64,000 nt of DNA from an uncultured Tenacibaculum sp. (GTDB taxonomy: Bacteria; Bacteroidota; Bacteroidia; Flavobacteriales; Flavobacteriaceae), in assembly GCA_947501615.1 (NCBI GenBank), contig CANMWK010000001.1, positions 496,001 to 560,000 of the forward strand. The letters are read 5' to 3'. The notes under the pieces were generated by a model. It was not told the DNA's origin, made no database searches, and worked only from the letters and a program-made list of their open reading frames with translations. How positions within the stretch are numbered: the first letter of the stretch is position 1; each line of letters starts with the position of its first letter. This document shows, piece after piece, positions 8,768 to 17,564 of the stretch. Made by a program: the position numbers and the translations under genes.

Positions 8768-9000
8768 TTAGAAATCTCTAAAAATACGGGCTTCTCCTTC
8801 AATCGTATTGGTATTTCCATTATTATCTACACAATTCCCCGAAAAATCTACAAATATGTACTGACCAATTCCTCCTGCTCCTGTAGTAATTAGCTACTAA
8901 ATCAAAAGTCATTGGACTCGCAAGTGCCATGGCTGCACTTGAGTCTATACCATTAACACCACCTAGTTTTTCTATTTCTATTAATACCAAATGAATATCC
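8768..9000 (-). pseudogene. Frameshifted 3' remnant of a secreted-type protein gene
   Basis: On the minus strand two adjoining frames read as one protein. The upstream part gives IEKLGGVNGIDSSAAMALA and SPMTFDLVANY. After a +1 shift near 8890 the frame continues TGAGGIGQYIFVDFSGN and CVDNNGNTNTIEGEARIF, with RDF before the stop at 8768. Removing one extra base near 8890 would restore a continuous product. No start codon remains in the upstream frame, which stops at about 9045. The remnant keeps its own terminator. The family is not recognised; the DNNGN-type loops suggest an extracellular protein. A sequencing error could explain the shift but not the missing 5' part. Confidence 0.5.
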
Positions 9001-9002
9001 AA

Positions 9003-9043
9003 AACTAAACTACTACGGACTTCTAGTCCATAGTGGTTTAGTT
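9003..9043 (-). terminator. Terminator hairpin overlapping the stop of the 9042 gene
   Basis: A 19-bp stem (9003-9021 with 9025-9043, two non-Watson-Crick positions) with a 3-nt loop sits on the stop codon of the gene above it and is followed in the minus direction by TTTT. Confidence 0.8.
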
Positions 9044-9992
9044 ATTTTGTTATTAGATAATACACATTCTCGAAATGAGAAAGTCCCCTTAACAGATAAT
9101 ATTTCTTATTTGGATTTTTATAAAGATAAACACCATACATTTTAGAGATATCATAATCTTCATAAACCTTTCTATAGTCTTTAACTTTAAATGTTTCTCC
9201 TAAAATGGTAAAGTCAATATAAGCATAGCCATACCAATGATCTGGTCTTTTTCCATTTAAATATATACCAAAATCAGGAAATATTGCCGCTCCCCAATCT
9301 GTACGTTCGTAAAATACTACATCACCAAAACTATTGTATTGAATTATATTATCGAAATGATAAAAATTTTCATAAGGAACCCTAGCATTTTCTGTTGTAT
9401 AACACTTATAAAAAGTAGCGTCTTTGTAAAAAATAACTTTTTTTATTCTTTCATTTGAATTAGTATCATTTACATATTCTATATTGGTATATGCTATATC
9501 ACTGAAATAATTTTCAAGAGTATTATTATTTTTAATGACTTTACTATTATTAAGAATTTTGAAAGGCTTTTTTATAGTGTCTCCATCCTGTAACCAAGTT
9601 ATATAATATTCTCTTTTGGGGTTTATTAAATAAAAATCTACATCATCTATGTATTCATCATTATAAAAATATAATGAATCTATTATCCTACCGTTTGAAT
9701 TAATTTTATACCAAGAAACAGTAGTACTGTCTAGCTGATTAACTCTTATATAGTGGATGCTATCATTTATAGTAACAATCTGTTCTTTATATAAACTTTT
9801 AAAAGTTTTTACTTTCAAATTAGAATGTGATAGTAAACTATCTAATCGTCCACTATAACTATAGTCTTCATATTCATTTGGTAGTTTAGAAAATAAAATA
9901 CTCATATGATGATATATATAAGAACCATTCATCACTATAAAAATGGTGAGAATAATACCAATTACTTTTAGTATTCGTTTAATAACCTTCAT
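9042..9992 (-). CDS. Membrane-anchored hypothetical protein
   Basis: The 316-aa protein has a basic N-terminus and one membrane span (about residues 8-28, IKVIGIILTIFIVMNGSY-type), then a long extracytoplasmic part rich in Tyr, Asp and Asn. Short strands such as DSLYFYNDEYIDD and YFSDIAYTNIEYVND suggest a beta-rich fold. I do not recognise the family. It is monocistronic, with its own terminator, and is flanked by a gene remnant on one side and palindromic elements on the other, so this looks like a variable locus. Confidence 0.65.
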   Translation of the reverse strand: MKVIKRILKVIGIILTIFIVMNGSYIYHHMSILFSKLPNEYEDYSYSGRLDSLLSHSNLKVKTFKSLYKEQIVTINDSIHYIRVNQLDSTTVSWYKINSNGRIIDSLYFYNDEYIDDVDFYLINPKREYYITWLQDGDTIKKPFKILNNSKVIKNNNTLENYFSDIAYTNIEYVNDTNSNERIKKVIFYKDATFYKCYTTENARVPYENFYHFDNIIQYNSFGDVVFYERTDWGAAIFPDFGIYLNGKRPDHWYGYAYIDFTILGETFKVKDYRKVYEDYDISKMYGVYLYKNPNKKYYLLRGLSHFENVYYLITK

Positions 9993-10031
9993 TTCTTAGC
10001 TCATATTTATACTATTTTGATATAGAAGTGG

Positions 10032-10176
10032 TTTAAACTTTTTTAATTGGCTATAAAATACTCTTTTTTTACCCTTTTTTGATTTTTTATTGTTCCGTAG
10101 CCCAGCTATGCAATGCAAAAAAGCTTCATAATGAATAAAAAATAGTCATTTCTCTCTTCAATCAAAAAAGTTTAAA
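10032..10176. repeat. Palindromic element with 18-bp terminal inverted repeats
   Basis: The ends 10032-10049 (TTTAAACTTTTTTAATTG) and 10159-10176 are inverted copies with one mismatch, enclosing about 109 bp without an open frame. The interior has further partial self-complementarity (TTTTTTATT against AATAAAAAA). The size and design fit a MITE or REP-like unit. Confidence 0.5.
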
Positions 10177-10250
10177 TTACTTCCCTAATTAGATGTTTTG
10201 AATTATACCTTAGAACTTCTATAAATCTATTAACAATTTAAGATTAATAT

Positions 10251-10454
10251 TCTATATAAATCCATATTTGATTTATATGAACATGAATACGATGGGTGCA
10301 CAACAAATTTCCGTAAATAGAGATTTTCATGATTTTTTACTTTTACTAGACTCACAATTTTATTGACTTTTTAACTTTCAATAAATCAAGATTATTAACA
10401 AGAATGGAAATTTGTCGTACACTCAATACGATATAAATTATAATTTTATATAGA
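10251..10454. repeat. Imperfect inverted repeat, about 200 bp
   Basis: Outer arms TCTATATAAA (10251-10260) and its exact complement (10445-10454) enclose inner arms CGATGGGTGCACAACAAATTTCC (10290-10312 region) and a near complement at 10406-10430. The arms are unequally spaced, so symmetry is partial. It could be a decayed MITE or a structured leader of the 10520 gene. Confidence 0.4.
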
Positions 10455-10519
10455 TCTTATATCTCTCTTAAACTAAATTATTCTTAGTAATTTACACACT
10501 TTTAAAAAAATCAAACTAA

Positions 10520-13500
10520 ATGAAATCTAAATTTACTTTTATTATACTACTATTACCAATATTGATGATTGCCCAAGAAGCTAATCAATATTTTTCTCCC
10601 ATGAAATTTAGAAATATTGGTCCATTCAGAGGTGGACGTTCGGTAAGTGCAATAGGAGTTGTAAATAATCCACTCACCTATTATATGGGAACTACAGGTG
10701 GTGGTCTTTGGAAAACTGAAGACGCAGGACAACATTGGAAAAACATCAGTGATGGCTTTTTTAAAACAGGTTCTGTGGGAGCTGTAGCGGCATCAGAAAG
10801 TAACCCTAATATTATTTATGTAGGTATGGGAGAACATGCCATTCGTGGTGTAATGACTTCTTATGGAGATGGTGTGTATAAATCTACAGATGCTGGTAAA
10901 ACTTGGAAACATATTGGATTAACCAAAACAGAACAAATTTCAAGAATTGTCATTCATCCTACCAATCCAGATATTGTATATGTAGCAGCGCAAGGTAAGT
11001 ACTCAGCTCCTACTTCAGATAGAGGTATTTACAAATCAATAGATGGAGGAAAAACATGGAGAAAAACCTTATTTGTGAATGATTTTTCTGGTGCTTCTGA
11101 ATTATCTATCGATATGAATAATCCGCAGATTTTATATGCTGCCTTATGGCATCATCAAAGAACACCTTGGAAAATGATTAGTGGTGGCGAAGGAAGTGGT
11201 TTGTATAAGTCGGATGATGCTGGTGAAACTTGGAAAAAAATCCATAAAGGTTTACCTAAAGAATTAGGGAAAATGGCAATAGCAGTATGTAGAAGTAACA
11301 GCAACAAAGTTTATGCATTAATTGAAAGTGATACTCAAAAAGATAAAAGTGGTTTATATGTATCCAATAATGCAGGAAAAAGTTGGTCGTTAGTTAGTGG
11401 AGATAATCGACTAACACAACGTGCTTGGTATTACACAGAGGTTTTTACAGATCCTAATGATGACGAAACTATTTATGTATTAAGTGCTCCTGCACTACGT
11501 TCAAAAAATGGAGGAAAAAGCTGGGAAAGAATTACAGGAACTCATGGAGATTATCATGATTTATGGATTAATCCTAAGAACTCAAAGAATATGGTAATAG
11601 CGAATGATGGTGGTGCTGCTATTTCTTTTAATTTCGGAAAAAGCTGGTCTACACAGAATATCATGCCTACATCGCAATTTTATAGAATTAATGTAGATAA
11701 TTTATTTCCGTATCATATTTATGCTGGTCAGCAAGATAATTCTTCAATACGAATTGCCAGTATGAATATGGGAGGTTACAGCATTTCTGAACGTAATTGG
11801 GTTCGCGCTGCGGGTGGTGAAAGTGCTTTTTTAGCTTTCGATAAAAACAAACCAGATATGGTTGTGGGAGGAAGTTATTTGGGTACAATTGAAGTTTTAG
11901 ATATGAAAAACATGGTGTCAAATAAAATTATGGCGGCACCACTTCAGTATTTAGGAAAGGCTGCTAGGGATATGAAATATTTGTACAATTGGAATGCTCC
12001 AATTATTTGGTCTCAACATGAACCAAATACAATTTTTCATGGAGCTCAATTAGTCTTAAAATCTACTGATCTAGGTAAAAACTGGACACACTTTTCTCCT
12101 GATTTAACTAGAAATATAGACGAAAAGCAAGGAAAAGGTGGTGGACCTTATACGAATGAGGCAGTTGGAGCAGAAAATTATGGTACGATTAGTTATTTGA
12201 TAGAATCACCACACGAAAAAGGAGTTTTTTATTCTGGTAGTGATGATGGTTTAGTTCACGTTACCAAAGATAATGGTAAAACTTGGCAAAATATTACGCC
12301 AAAAAACTTAGGCGAAACCTTAGTAAATGCTATTGAAGTCTCTCCGCATGATCCGGCTGTCGTATATATTGCTACTACTAAATATAAATTGGGTGATTAT
12401 ACACCTGCACTATTCAAGAGTACGAATTATGGTAAAACATGGAAAGCTATTCATAAAGGTATTCCTTATGGCGCACATACAAGAGTTGTTCGAGAAGACA
12501 AAACGAAAAAAGGTTTGTTATATGCAGGTACCGAATTAGGCTTGTATATTTCTTTTGATGATGGAAATAATTGGGAATCTTTTCAAAGAAACTTACCAGT
12601 AACTCCTATTTTAGACTTAAAAGTGCATCAGAATGATTTAATTGTAGGTACTTCTGGTAGAGCGTTTTGGATTTTAGATAATCTGTCATTATTGTCTCAA
12701 TACGACGCTAAAAATAACGCTGTTAAACTCTATACTCCTGAAGCTATTTATTATGGAAATTGGGGAAGTAGAATGAGTGGTAATACTTCTAGTTTTAATG
12801 GAATGCAAGACTTTGTAGGGGTTAATCCTGCTAATGGTATTGAATTGTATTATGATTTGCCTTCTATTGATAAATCTAAACCTGTAATGTTAACTGTTTT
12901 AGATAATAAAGATAAAATTATAAATACCTATACTTCAGAAAGTGATAAAAACTATATTCCACATAATGGTGGCGGTGCTCCTAGAGCTCCAAGATTATCT
13001 AAACGAAAAGGGTTAAATCGTTTTGTATGGAACATGCAACATAAAATTGTTCCTGGTATTCCTAAAGTATATATTGAAGCAAATTTTAGAGGACACAGAG
13101 TTGCCCCAGGCACGTATACAATGAAATTATCTTATGATGGAAAAACATACACAACAACAGCAGTTATAAAAGAAAATCCAAACTATAATATCTCTAGAGC
13201 TGAATTTGAAGCTTATGATAGAATAATGAGTGAAATGGAAGCTAATGTTACAGAGATGCACAATAAAGTAAATTTGTTAAATGCTATGGCTAAAGACATT
13301 ACAGCTGCGATTAAACAAATGAAAAAAGAAGGCAAAACTCCTACATTAATTACTGAGGGTAAAAGTCTTTTAAAAGAAATTAAAGCATGGGATGAATTAA
13401 TGGTACAACGTAGGTCTCAAGCATATGATGATGTAGAAAACTTTGAGAATAAATTTTCTGCGGAATATTTATTTTTAATGAATCAAACTAGTGGTATTCT

Positions 13501-13657
13501 AGCAAAAGTAACACAGGCGTCTATTGACACAAAAGCTGAGTTAGATCAGAAATGGAGTATTTTAAGAAAAACCGCTGAAGATTTAATTCATACTAAAATC
13601 CCTGCATTCAATAAAAAATTATGGAATGTAGGTATAGGAGCTGTTAAAATGAAATAA
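10520..13657 (+). CDS. Secreted Asp-box beta-propeller protein (VPS10/BNR-like), paralogue 1
   Basis: A signal peptide ([18 protein letters not shown]) leads into two large beta-propeller blocks with about eleven Asp boxes of type S-x-D-x-G-x-x-W (for example [38 protein letters not shown]). A C-terminal region from about residue 860 has an Ig-like strand segment ([11 protein letters not shown]) followed by long helices (about 900-1040). Such proteins are often named glycosyl hydrolase or sortilin-like, but the Asp box is a fold marker and proves no enzyme activity. Two paralogues lie at 17565 and 21024. It converges on the acyltransferase gene across a shared hairpin. Confidence 0.85.
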   Translation: MKSKFTFIILLLPILMIAQEANQYFSPMKFRNIGPFRGGRSVSAIGVVNNPLTYYMGTTGGGLWKTEDAGQHWKNISDGFFKTGSVGAVAASESNPNIIYVGMGEHAIRGVMTSYGDGVYKSTDAGKTWKHIGLTKTEQISRIVIHPTNPDIVYVAAQGKYSAPTSDRGIYKSIDGGKTWRKTLFVNDFSGASELSIDMNNPQILYAALWHHQRTPWKMISGGEGSGLYKSDDAGETWKKIHKGLPKELGKMAIAVCRSNSNKVYALIESDTQKDKSGLYVSNNAGKSWSLVSGDNRLTQRAWYYTEVFTDPNDDETIYVLSAPALRSKNGGKSWERITGTHGDYHDLWINPKNSKNMVIANDGGAAISFNFGKSWSTQNIMPTSQFYRINVDNLFPYHIYAGQQDNSSIRIASMNMGGYSISERNWVRAAGGESAFLAFDKNKPDMVVGGSYLGTIEVLDMKNMVSNKIMAAPLQYLGKAARDMKYLYNWNAPIIWSQHEPNTIFHGAQLVLKSTDLGKNWTHFSPDLTRNIDEKQGKGGGPYTNEAVGAENYGTISYLIESPHEKGVFYSGSDDGLVHVTKDNGKTWQNITPKNLGETLVNAIEVSPHDPAVVYIATTKYKLGDYTPALFKSTNYGKTWKAIHKGIPYGAHTRVVREDKTKKGLLYAGTELGLYISFDDGNNWESFQRNLPVTPILDLKVHQNDLIVGTSGRAFWILDNLSLLSQYDAKNNAVKLYTPEAIYYGNWGSRMSGNTSSFNGMQDFVGVNPANGIELYYDLPSIDKSKPVMLTVLDNKDKIINTYTSESDKNYIPHNGGGAPRAPRLSKRKGLNRFVWNMQHKIVPGIPKVYIEANFRGHRVAPGTYTMKLSYDGKTYTTTAVIKENPNYNISRAEFEAYDRIMSEMEANVTEMHNKVNLLNAMAKDITAAIKQMKKEGKTPTLITEGKSLLKEIKAWDELMVQRRSQAYDDVENFENKFSAEYLFLMNQTSGILAKVTQASIDTKAELDQKWSILRKTAEDLIHTKIPAFNKKLWNVGIGAVKMK

Positions 13658-13662
13658 GTATG

Positions 13663-13703
13663 ATAATAATCCATCAATAAAATATTTATTGATGGATTAT
13701 TAT
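13663..13703. terminator. Bidirectional terminator between convergent genes
   Basis: A perfect 19-bp stem (13663-13681 with 13685-13703, ATAATAATCCATCAATAAA) with a 3-nt loop lies 5 bp after the stop of the 10520 gene and 16 bp before the stop of the acyltransferase. Confidence 0.85.
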
Positions 13704-13719
13704 TAAGTATTATGATTTC

Positions 13720-14838
13720 CTATTTAACTTTAAGTCCAAATAATGGTCGAATATATTTCCATCTTCGAATACCAAATTCATACACAATCCAACTTCCAAA
13801 AAAAGTACCAAAAATCATACTAGAAAATTTATATAAAAACCCCCAATTTAAGTTCATTATATAATACCCTATAATAATTGTTATGGTTTGATGTAAAATA
13901 TAAAATGGATACACGGCTTCGTTTGCATACTTTAATTCTTTACTTGCTTTATTTAAATATTTAGAAGAATATGCAAAAATTAAAAGTATCCAACTCCAAT
14001 AATTTACAGGAATAATTGTTAATTCTAACGCATAAGAAAAACGGGTATCTTTCATAACCCATACAGAAACATATAAAATACTAAAAGCTATTATCGAAAT
14101 GATTGCATATAGCACTCTGTATTTTTCTATACTTTTCCAAAACACTTCTTTTAAATGTATTAATATAAATCCATAACCAAAAAGAATACCGAATTTGGTA
14201 AGTAAATACCAATCGTCTAGTAATGCGTTTGTTTTTGGGAAATAAGGTTTTAACATAAGCTCTACTAAGATAAGAGGTAAACAAAACCAGAATAAACCTA
14301 GTGGTTTTTTAATTTGAAAAGACAACCAAACCATGAATTTATTTGTTGGATATTTTTTTACATATTGAAATATAGGGAGCCATATTAAGGAGAATAACAA
14401 GAGGTACGGTAAAAACCATAAATGATGCCAGCTTAAGTTACCTTCAGGATAAACTCCTATAAATGCAACTTCTTTCCAAAAACTAAAATAGTTTCCTGAA
14501 AAATCATGATCTGTAATTCGTTCTATATAAACCTGAGGTGGTACAATAAATATCATCCCAAAAACTAAAGGAATAAATAATCTGATAATACGTTCCTTAC
14601 TAAATTGCCATGAACTTCTTTTATTTAAAGCAAAATAAGTTCCCATGCCAGAAATTACAAAAAGGATAGGTAATCGCCATCGATTTAAAAAGTACATAGG
14701 TAATGTTAGCCCATCATAAATTGTATTGTTTTTAATATGAAAATCATTAGGCTCAAAGAATTTTCCAGTATGGTAAAATATAAGTAATCCAAAGACTAAT
14801 ACTCTTAACCAATCTATATCATGTCTACGCATATTCAT
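13720..14838 (-). CDS. Acyltransferase family 3 membrane protein
   Basis: The 372-aa polytopic protein has about ten membrane segments. It begins with RRHDIDWLRVLVFGLLIFYHTG, where the DWLR and the His of FYHTG are the usual signature of acyltransferase-3 (OafA/OpgC-like) enzymes. A second family feature is WRLPILFVISGMGTYFAL. Members move acyl groups onto extracellular glycans or other periplasmic acceptors. The acceptor here cannot be deduced: there are no sugar genes next to it. An ATG two codons downstream (MRRHD) is an alternative start. Confidence 0.88.
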   Translation of the reverse strand: MNMRRHDIDWLRVLVFGLLIFYHTGKFFEPNDFHIKNNTIYDGLTLPMYFLNRWRLPILFVISGMGTYFALNKRSSWQFSKERIIRLFIPLVFGMIFIVPPQVYIERITDHDFSGNYFSFWKEVAFIGVYPEGNLSWHHLWFLPYLLLFSLIWLPIFQYVKKYPTNKFMVWLSFQIKKPLGLFWFCLPLILVELMLKPYFPKTNALLDDWYLLTKFGILFGYGFILIHLKEVFWKSIEKYRVLYAIISIIAFSILYVSVWVMKDTRFSYALELTIIPVNYWSWILLIFAYSSKYLNKASKELKYANEAVYPFYILHQTITIIIGYYIMNLNWGFLYKFSSMIFGTFFGSWIVYEFGIRRWKYIRPLFGLKVK

Positions 14839-14963
14839 TTTTACAGTAAATATATTTTCGTTTTTTTTAATTAGTTTGAATATGTGATAAATAACAAGGT
14901 TTTGTGACGAATAACAAATGAGTATTATGGTTGATAGTATATTTTAAAAGTATTTAGTTGTAT

Positions 14964-15007
14964 AACTAAAAAGCCTTTTTTAATTTAAAAGAGACTTTTT
15001 GATAGTT
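14964..15007 (-). terminator. Imperfect terminator hairpin after the dienelactone hydrolase gene
   Basis: AACTAaAAAGccTTTTTTAA pairs with a near complement ending at 15007. It lies 25 bp beyond the stop codon on the minus strand. The stem has bulges. Confidence 0.45.
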
Positions 15008-15031
15008 ATTTAGTAAGTGTTTTCTTGAAAT

Positions 15032-15874
15032 CTATTTTTCAAATGCGTTTTTCAATAACTCTTGTAAACTATTCCAAGATTTTTTATCAGCTTCAGCATT
15101 ATAAGCCAAAGGCAAATTGAACTTTTTACCATTTTCATCAGCAGTTTTAGAAGTAAAACTATGTTTAGCTCCCGGATAAGAGAAATACTGGTACTTCGCT
15201 CCTATCGAGTCTAGAGCAGATTTGAAAGTTGTTACTGATTCAGGACTCACAAAAGGATCATCTGCACCATTACAAACCAAAACTTGAGCTTTCAAATCCT
15301 TATTTGGCATTACAGGTAATGCAACTCCACTATGAAAAGCAGCAACAGCGTCTAAATCAAATCCACTGTTAGCCATAGTTAAAGCAACACTTCCTCCAAA
15401 ACAATATCCGATAGCTGCTATTTTTTCATCATTTACAGATGCATGTTTTTTTAATAATTCTACAGCAGCATTAAAACGTTTTTTAGCCACAGGTAAATTT
15501 TTCATCACATTCCCTGCAAATTTACCTGCATCGCTTGGGTGATTTGCTTGTTTTCCATCTCCATACATATCAACAGCAATAGCGGTATAACCTAATTTAG
15601 CTAACATATCTGCACGTTCTCTTACATAATCGTTATGTCCCCACCATTCATGAACTATTAGTATTCCTGGGCGTTTTCCTTTTATATTTTCATCAAAAGC
15701 TATATAACCTTTCAAGTTTGTAGAATCAGATGCATAAGTAATTTCTTCTCCTTTAATTTTTATAGTCTTTTCTGCTGCAGGAGTTTTTGTCTTAGGTTTA
15801 GCTTCAGACTTTTCCTTACAAGAGATTACAAAAGATAAGGTAATTAATATTAGAGTAGCGTTTAGTAATTTCAT
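15032..15874 (-). CDS. Dienelactone-hydrolase-family lipoprotein
   Basis: I place the start at the ATG at 15874, because it gives a clean lipoprotein signal (MKLLNATLILITLSFVISC, with lipobox VISC); the longer frame to 15913 adds an unlikely N-terminus. The mature part (280 aa in total) is an alpha/beta hydrolase of the DLH family. GILIVHEWWGHNDYVRERAD holds the conserved Glu region. The nucleophile Cys is in IGYCFGGSVAL. The later Asp (GADDPFVSPES) and His (GAKHSFTS) complete the triad. It would sit in the periplasm or outer membrane and hydrolyse an unknown ester or lactone. Confidence 0.88.
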   Translation of the reverse strand: MKLLNATLILITLSFVISCKEKSEAKPKTKTPAAEKTIKIKGEEITYASDSTNLKGYIAFDENIKGKRPGILIVHEWWGHNDYVRERADMLAKLGYTAIAVDMYGDGKQANHPSDAGKFAGNVMKNLPVAKKRFNAAVELLKKHASVNDEKIAAIGYCFGGSVALTMANSGFDLDAVAAFHSGVALPVMPNKDLKAQVLVCNGADDPFVSPESVTTFKSALDSIGAKYQYFSYPGAKHSFTSKTADENGKKFNLPLAYNAEADKKSWNSLQELLKNAFEK

Positions 15875-15998
15875 TGGTGATTGTATTTTATTTGGTGTTA
15901 TAAATATAATCATTGTTCTTTAAAGAGTCTTTTAAAAGTGTTCATGAAACTTTAATCGTTTCTTTAGCTTTTAAAAACATTATATCGAACAATAACTT

Positions 15999-16006
15999 TA
16001 ACTTTG
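15999..16006 (+). promoter_or_regulatory. Putative -7 box TAACTTTG
   Basis: A perfect match to the Bacteroidota TAnnTTTG box lies 40 bp upstream of the PhoD-like start codon. No clear -33 TTTG was found at the expected distance. Confidence 0.5.
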
Positions 16007-16045
16007 TCCACTTATTAAATCAATAATTACATTAATTTTTATTTC

Positions 16046-17389
16046 ATGATTAAAAAGTTATTTCTTGTAATAGTACTTGTAGCTTCAGGCTATATTGGTT
16101 TTGCACAAGATAAGATTCAATCAGGACCAATGGTAGGATATTCAACAATGCGTGAAGTTTTATTATGGGTTCAAACTACTAAAGCTTCTGAAGTTCATTT
16201 TGAGTATTTTGATACATCAAATTCTAAAGAACGTTTCAAAACTGATACATACTCAACCAATAAAAAGAATGGTTTTGTTGCTCAATTAGTAGCAGATAAA
16301 GTTTTACCAGGGAAAAAATATACCTATGAAGTATATGTAAATGGTAAAAAAGTGAAACGAAATTATCCTATGGAATTTCAATCGCAAACACTTTGGCAGT
16401 GGAGAACAGATCCTCCTGAAATTAATTTTGCTATAGGAAGCTGTACCTATGTGAATGAAACTCGTTTTGATAGACCAGGTAAGCCTTATGGAAGTAATTA
16501 TGAAATTTTTACGACCATACATTCTAAAAGACCAGATTTTATGCTTTGGTTAGGCGATAATACGTATTTAAGAGAAGCAGATTGGAGTTCTCGTACTGGT
16601 TTTTTACACAGATATACGCATACAAGATCTTTAAAAGAATTACAACCTTTATTAGCATCTACGCATAATTATGCCATTTGGGATGATCACGATTTTGGTC
16701 CGAATGACTCTGATGGAAGTTTTCCTTTAAAAAATACTGCTTCAGAAATGTTTAAACTTTTCTGGGGAAATCCTAATTACGATGCTTTAGGAACTGGAGG
16801 AATTACAGGTTCTTTTCAATGGGGAGATTTAGACTTTTTCATGTTGGATAACCGTTATTACAGAACGGCAAATAGAAACTTTACAGGAGAGCGTCAAATG
16901 TTAGGAAAAGATCAGATAGACTGGTTAATTAATGCGTTATCATCTAGTAGAGCTCCGTTTAAATTTATTGCTATTGGAGGTCAAGTATTGAGTTCTGAAG
17001 CAATGCACGAAAACTATGCTACTTTTCCAAAGGAAAGAGCGTATTTAATTCGTAAAATTAGAGAAGCAAAAATTGAAGGTGTTATTTTCTTAGATGGAGA
17101 TCGTCATCACACAGCATTAAGTGTTATGAAAGAAAGTAGTAGTGTTTACCCTTTATACGATTTAACTTGTTCTCCTCTAACTTCTGGATCACATGCAAGT
17201 AAAGAAGAATTAAATAATTATAAACTACAAGAAACCTTAGTTGGTGAACATAATTTTGGATTAATGAAAGTTAGTGGTCCTCGTACTGATCGAGTTTTAA
17301 CCATTCAAATTTTGAATAAAGACGGAAAAGAAATGTGGACTAAAAACATTAAAGCTAGAGATTTAAAATACAAATCTAGAAGAAGATAA
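16046..17389 (+). CDS. PhoD-like alkaline phosphatase
   Basis: A signal peptide (KKLFLVIVLVASGYIGFAQ) and a fibronectin-like N-terminal domain (residues about 25-115) are followed by a metallophosphatase core. The metal-binding motifs are visible in order: GSCTY near residue 132, WLGDN, WDDHDFGPND and FLDGDRHHTAL. This is the layout of PhoD phosphodiesterases/phosphatases, which use Ca2+ and Fe3+ to release phosphate from organic phosphate outside the cytoplasm. The length (447 aa) is usual for the short PhoD-like group. It is monocistronic and converges on the second propeller gene across a palindromic element. No PHO-box-like repeat was recognised upstream. Confidence 0.9.
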   Translation: MIKKLFLVIVLVASGYIGFAQDKIQSGPMVGYSTMREVLLWVQTTKASEVHFEYFDTSNSKERFKTDTYSTNKKNGFVAQLVADKVLPGKKYTYEVYVNGKKVKRNYPMEFQSQTLWQWRTDPPEINFAIGSCTYVNETRFDRPGKPYGSNYEIFTTIHSKRPDFMLWLGDNTYLREADWSSRTGFLHRYTHTRSLKELQPLLASTHNYAIWDDHDFGPNDSDGSFPLKNTASEMFKLFWGNPNYDALGTGGITGSFQWGDLDFFMLDNRYYRTANRNFTGERQMLGKDQIDWLINALSSSRAPFKFIAIGGQVLSSEAMHENYATFPKERAYLIRKIREAKIEGVIFLDGDRHHTALSVMKESSSVYPLYDLTCSPLTSGSHASKEELNNYKLQETLVGEHNFGLMKVSGPRTDRVLTIQILNKDGKEMWTKNIKARDLKYKSRRR

Positions 17390-17400
17390 TTATAAACTAG

Positions 17401-17535
17401 AAAAGCTACCCTAAACAATAAATGATAGCGTCATTCCGAATTTATTTCGGAATCTCATCATGCAGATGTCCAATTTGATGAGAAACTGAAACAAGTTCAG
17501 TTTGACGTTAACTATTGCTTTTTAGGGTAGCTTTT
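17401..17535. repeat. 135-bp palindromic element with two inner hairpins
   Basis: The ends are perfect 15-bp inverted repeats (AAAAGCTACCCTAAA at 17401-17415 and its complement at 17521-17535), and the complementarity continues imperfectly inwards (AGCGTC against GACGTT). Inside are two hairpins: ATTCCGAA/TTCGGAAT (about 17433-17453) and AAACTGAA/TTCAGTTT (about 17483-17503). It fills the gap between two convergent genes, so it may also stop transcription from both sides. It looks like a REP or MITE-type unit. Confidence 0.65.
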
Positions 17536-17564
17536 AATTTTATATCAATTTGTATTTAAAAGCT

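Larger units (their letters stand above)
8522..9041. other. 520-bp stretch between the crp-like gene and the 9042 gene
   Basis: The part next to the Crp/Fnr gene (8522-8690) is AT-rich with no recognisable box. The rest holds a minus-strand terminator, a frameshifted gene remnant with its stop at 8768, and a second terminator abutting the next gene. Confidence 0.6.
9993..10519. other. 527-bp stretch with two inverted-repeat elements
   Basis: Between the divergent 9042 and 10520 genes I see no open frame with coding character. The stretch is filled by two palindromic units (10032-10176 and 10251-10454) and, close to 10520, an AT-rich leader without a clean TAnnTTTG box (the nearest is TAATTTAC around 10489). 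Confidence 0.6.
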
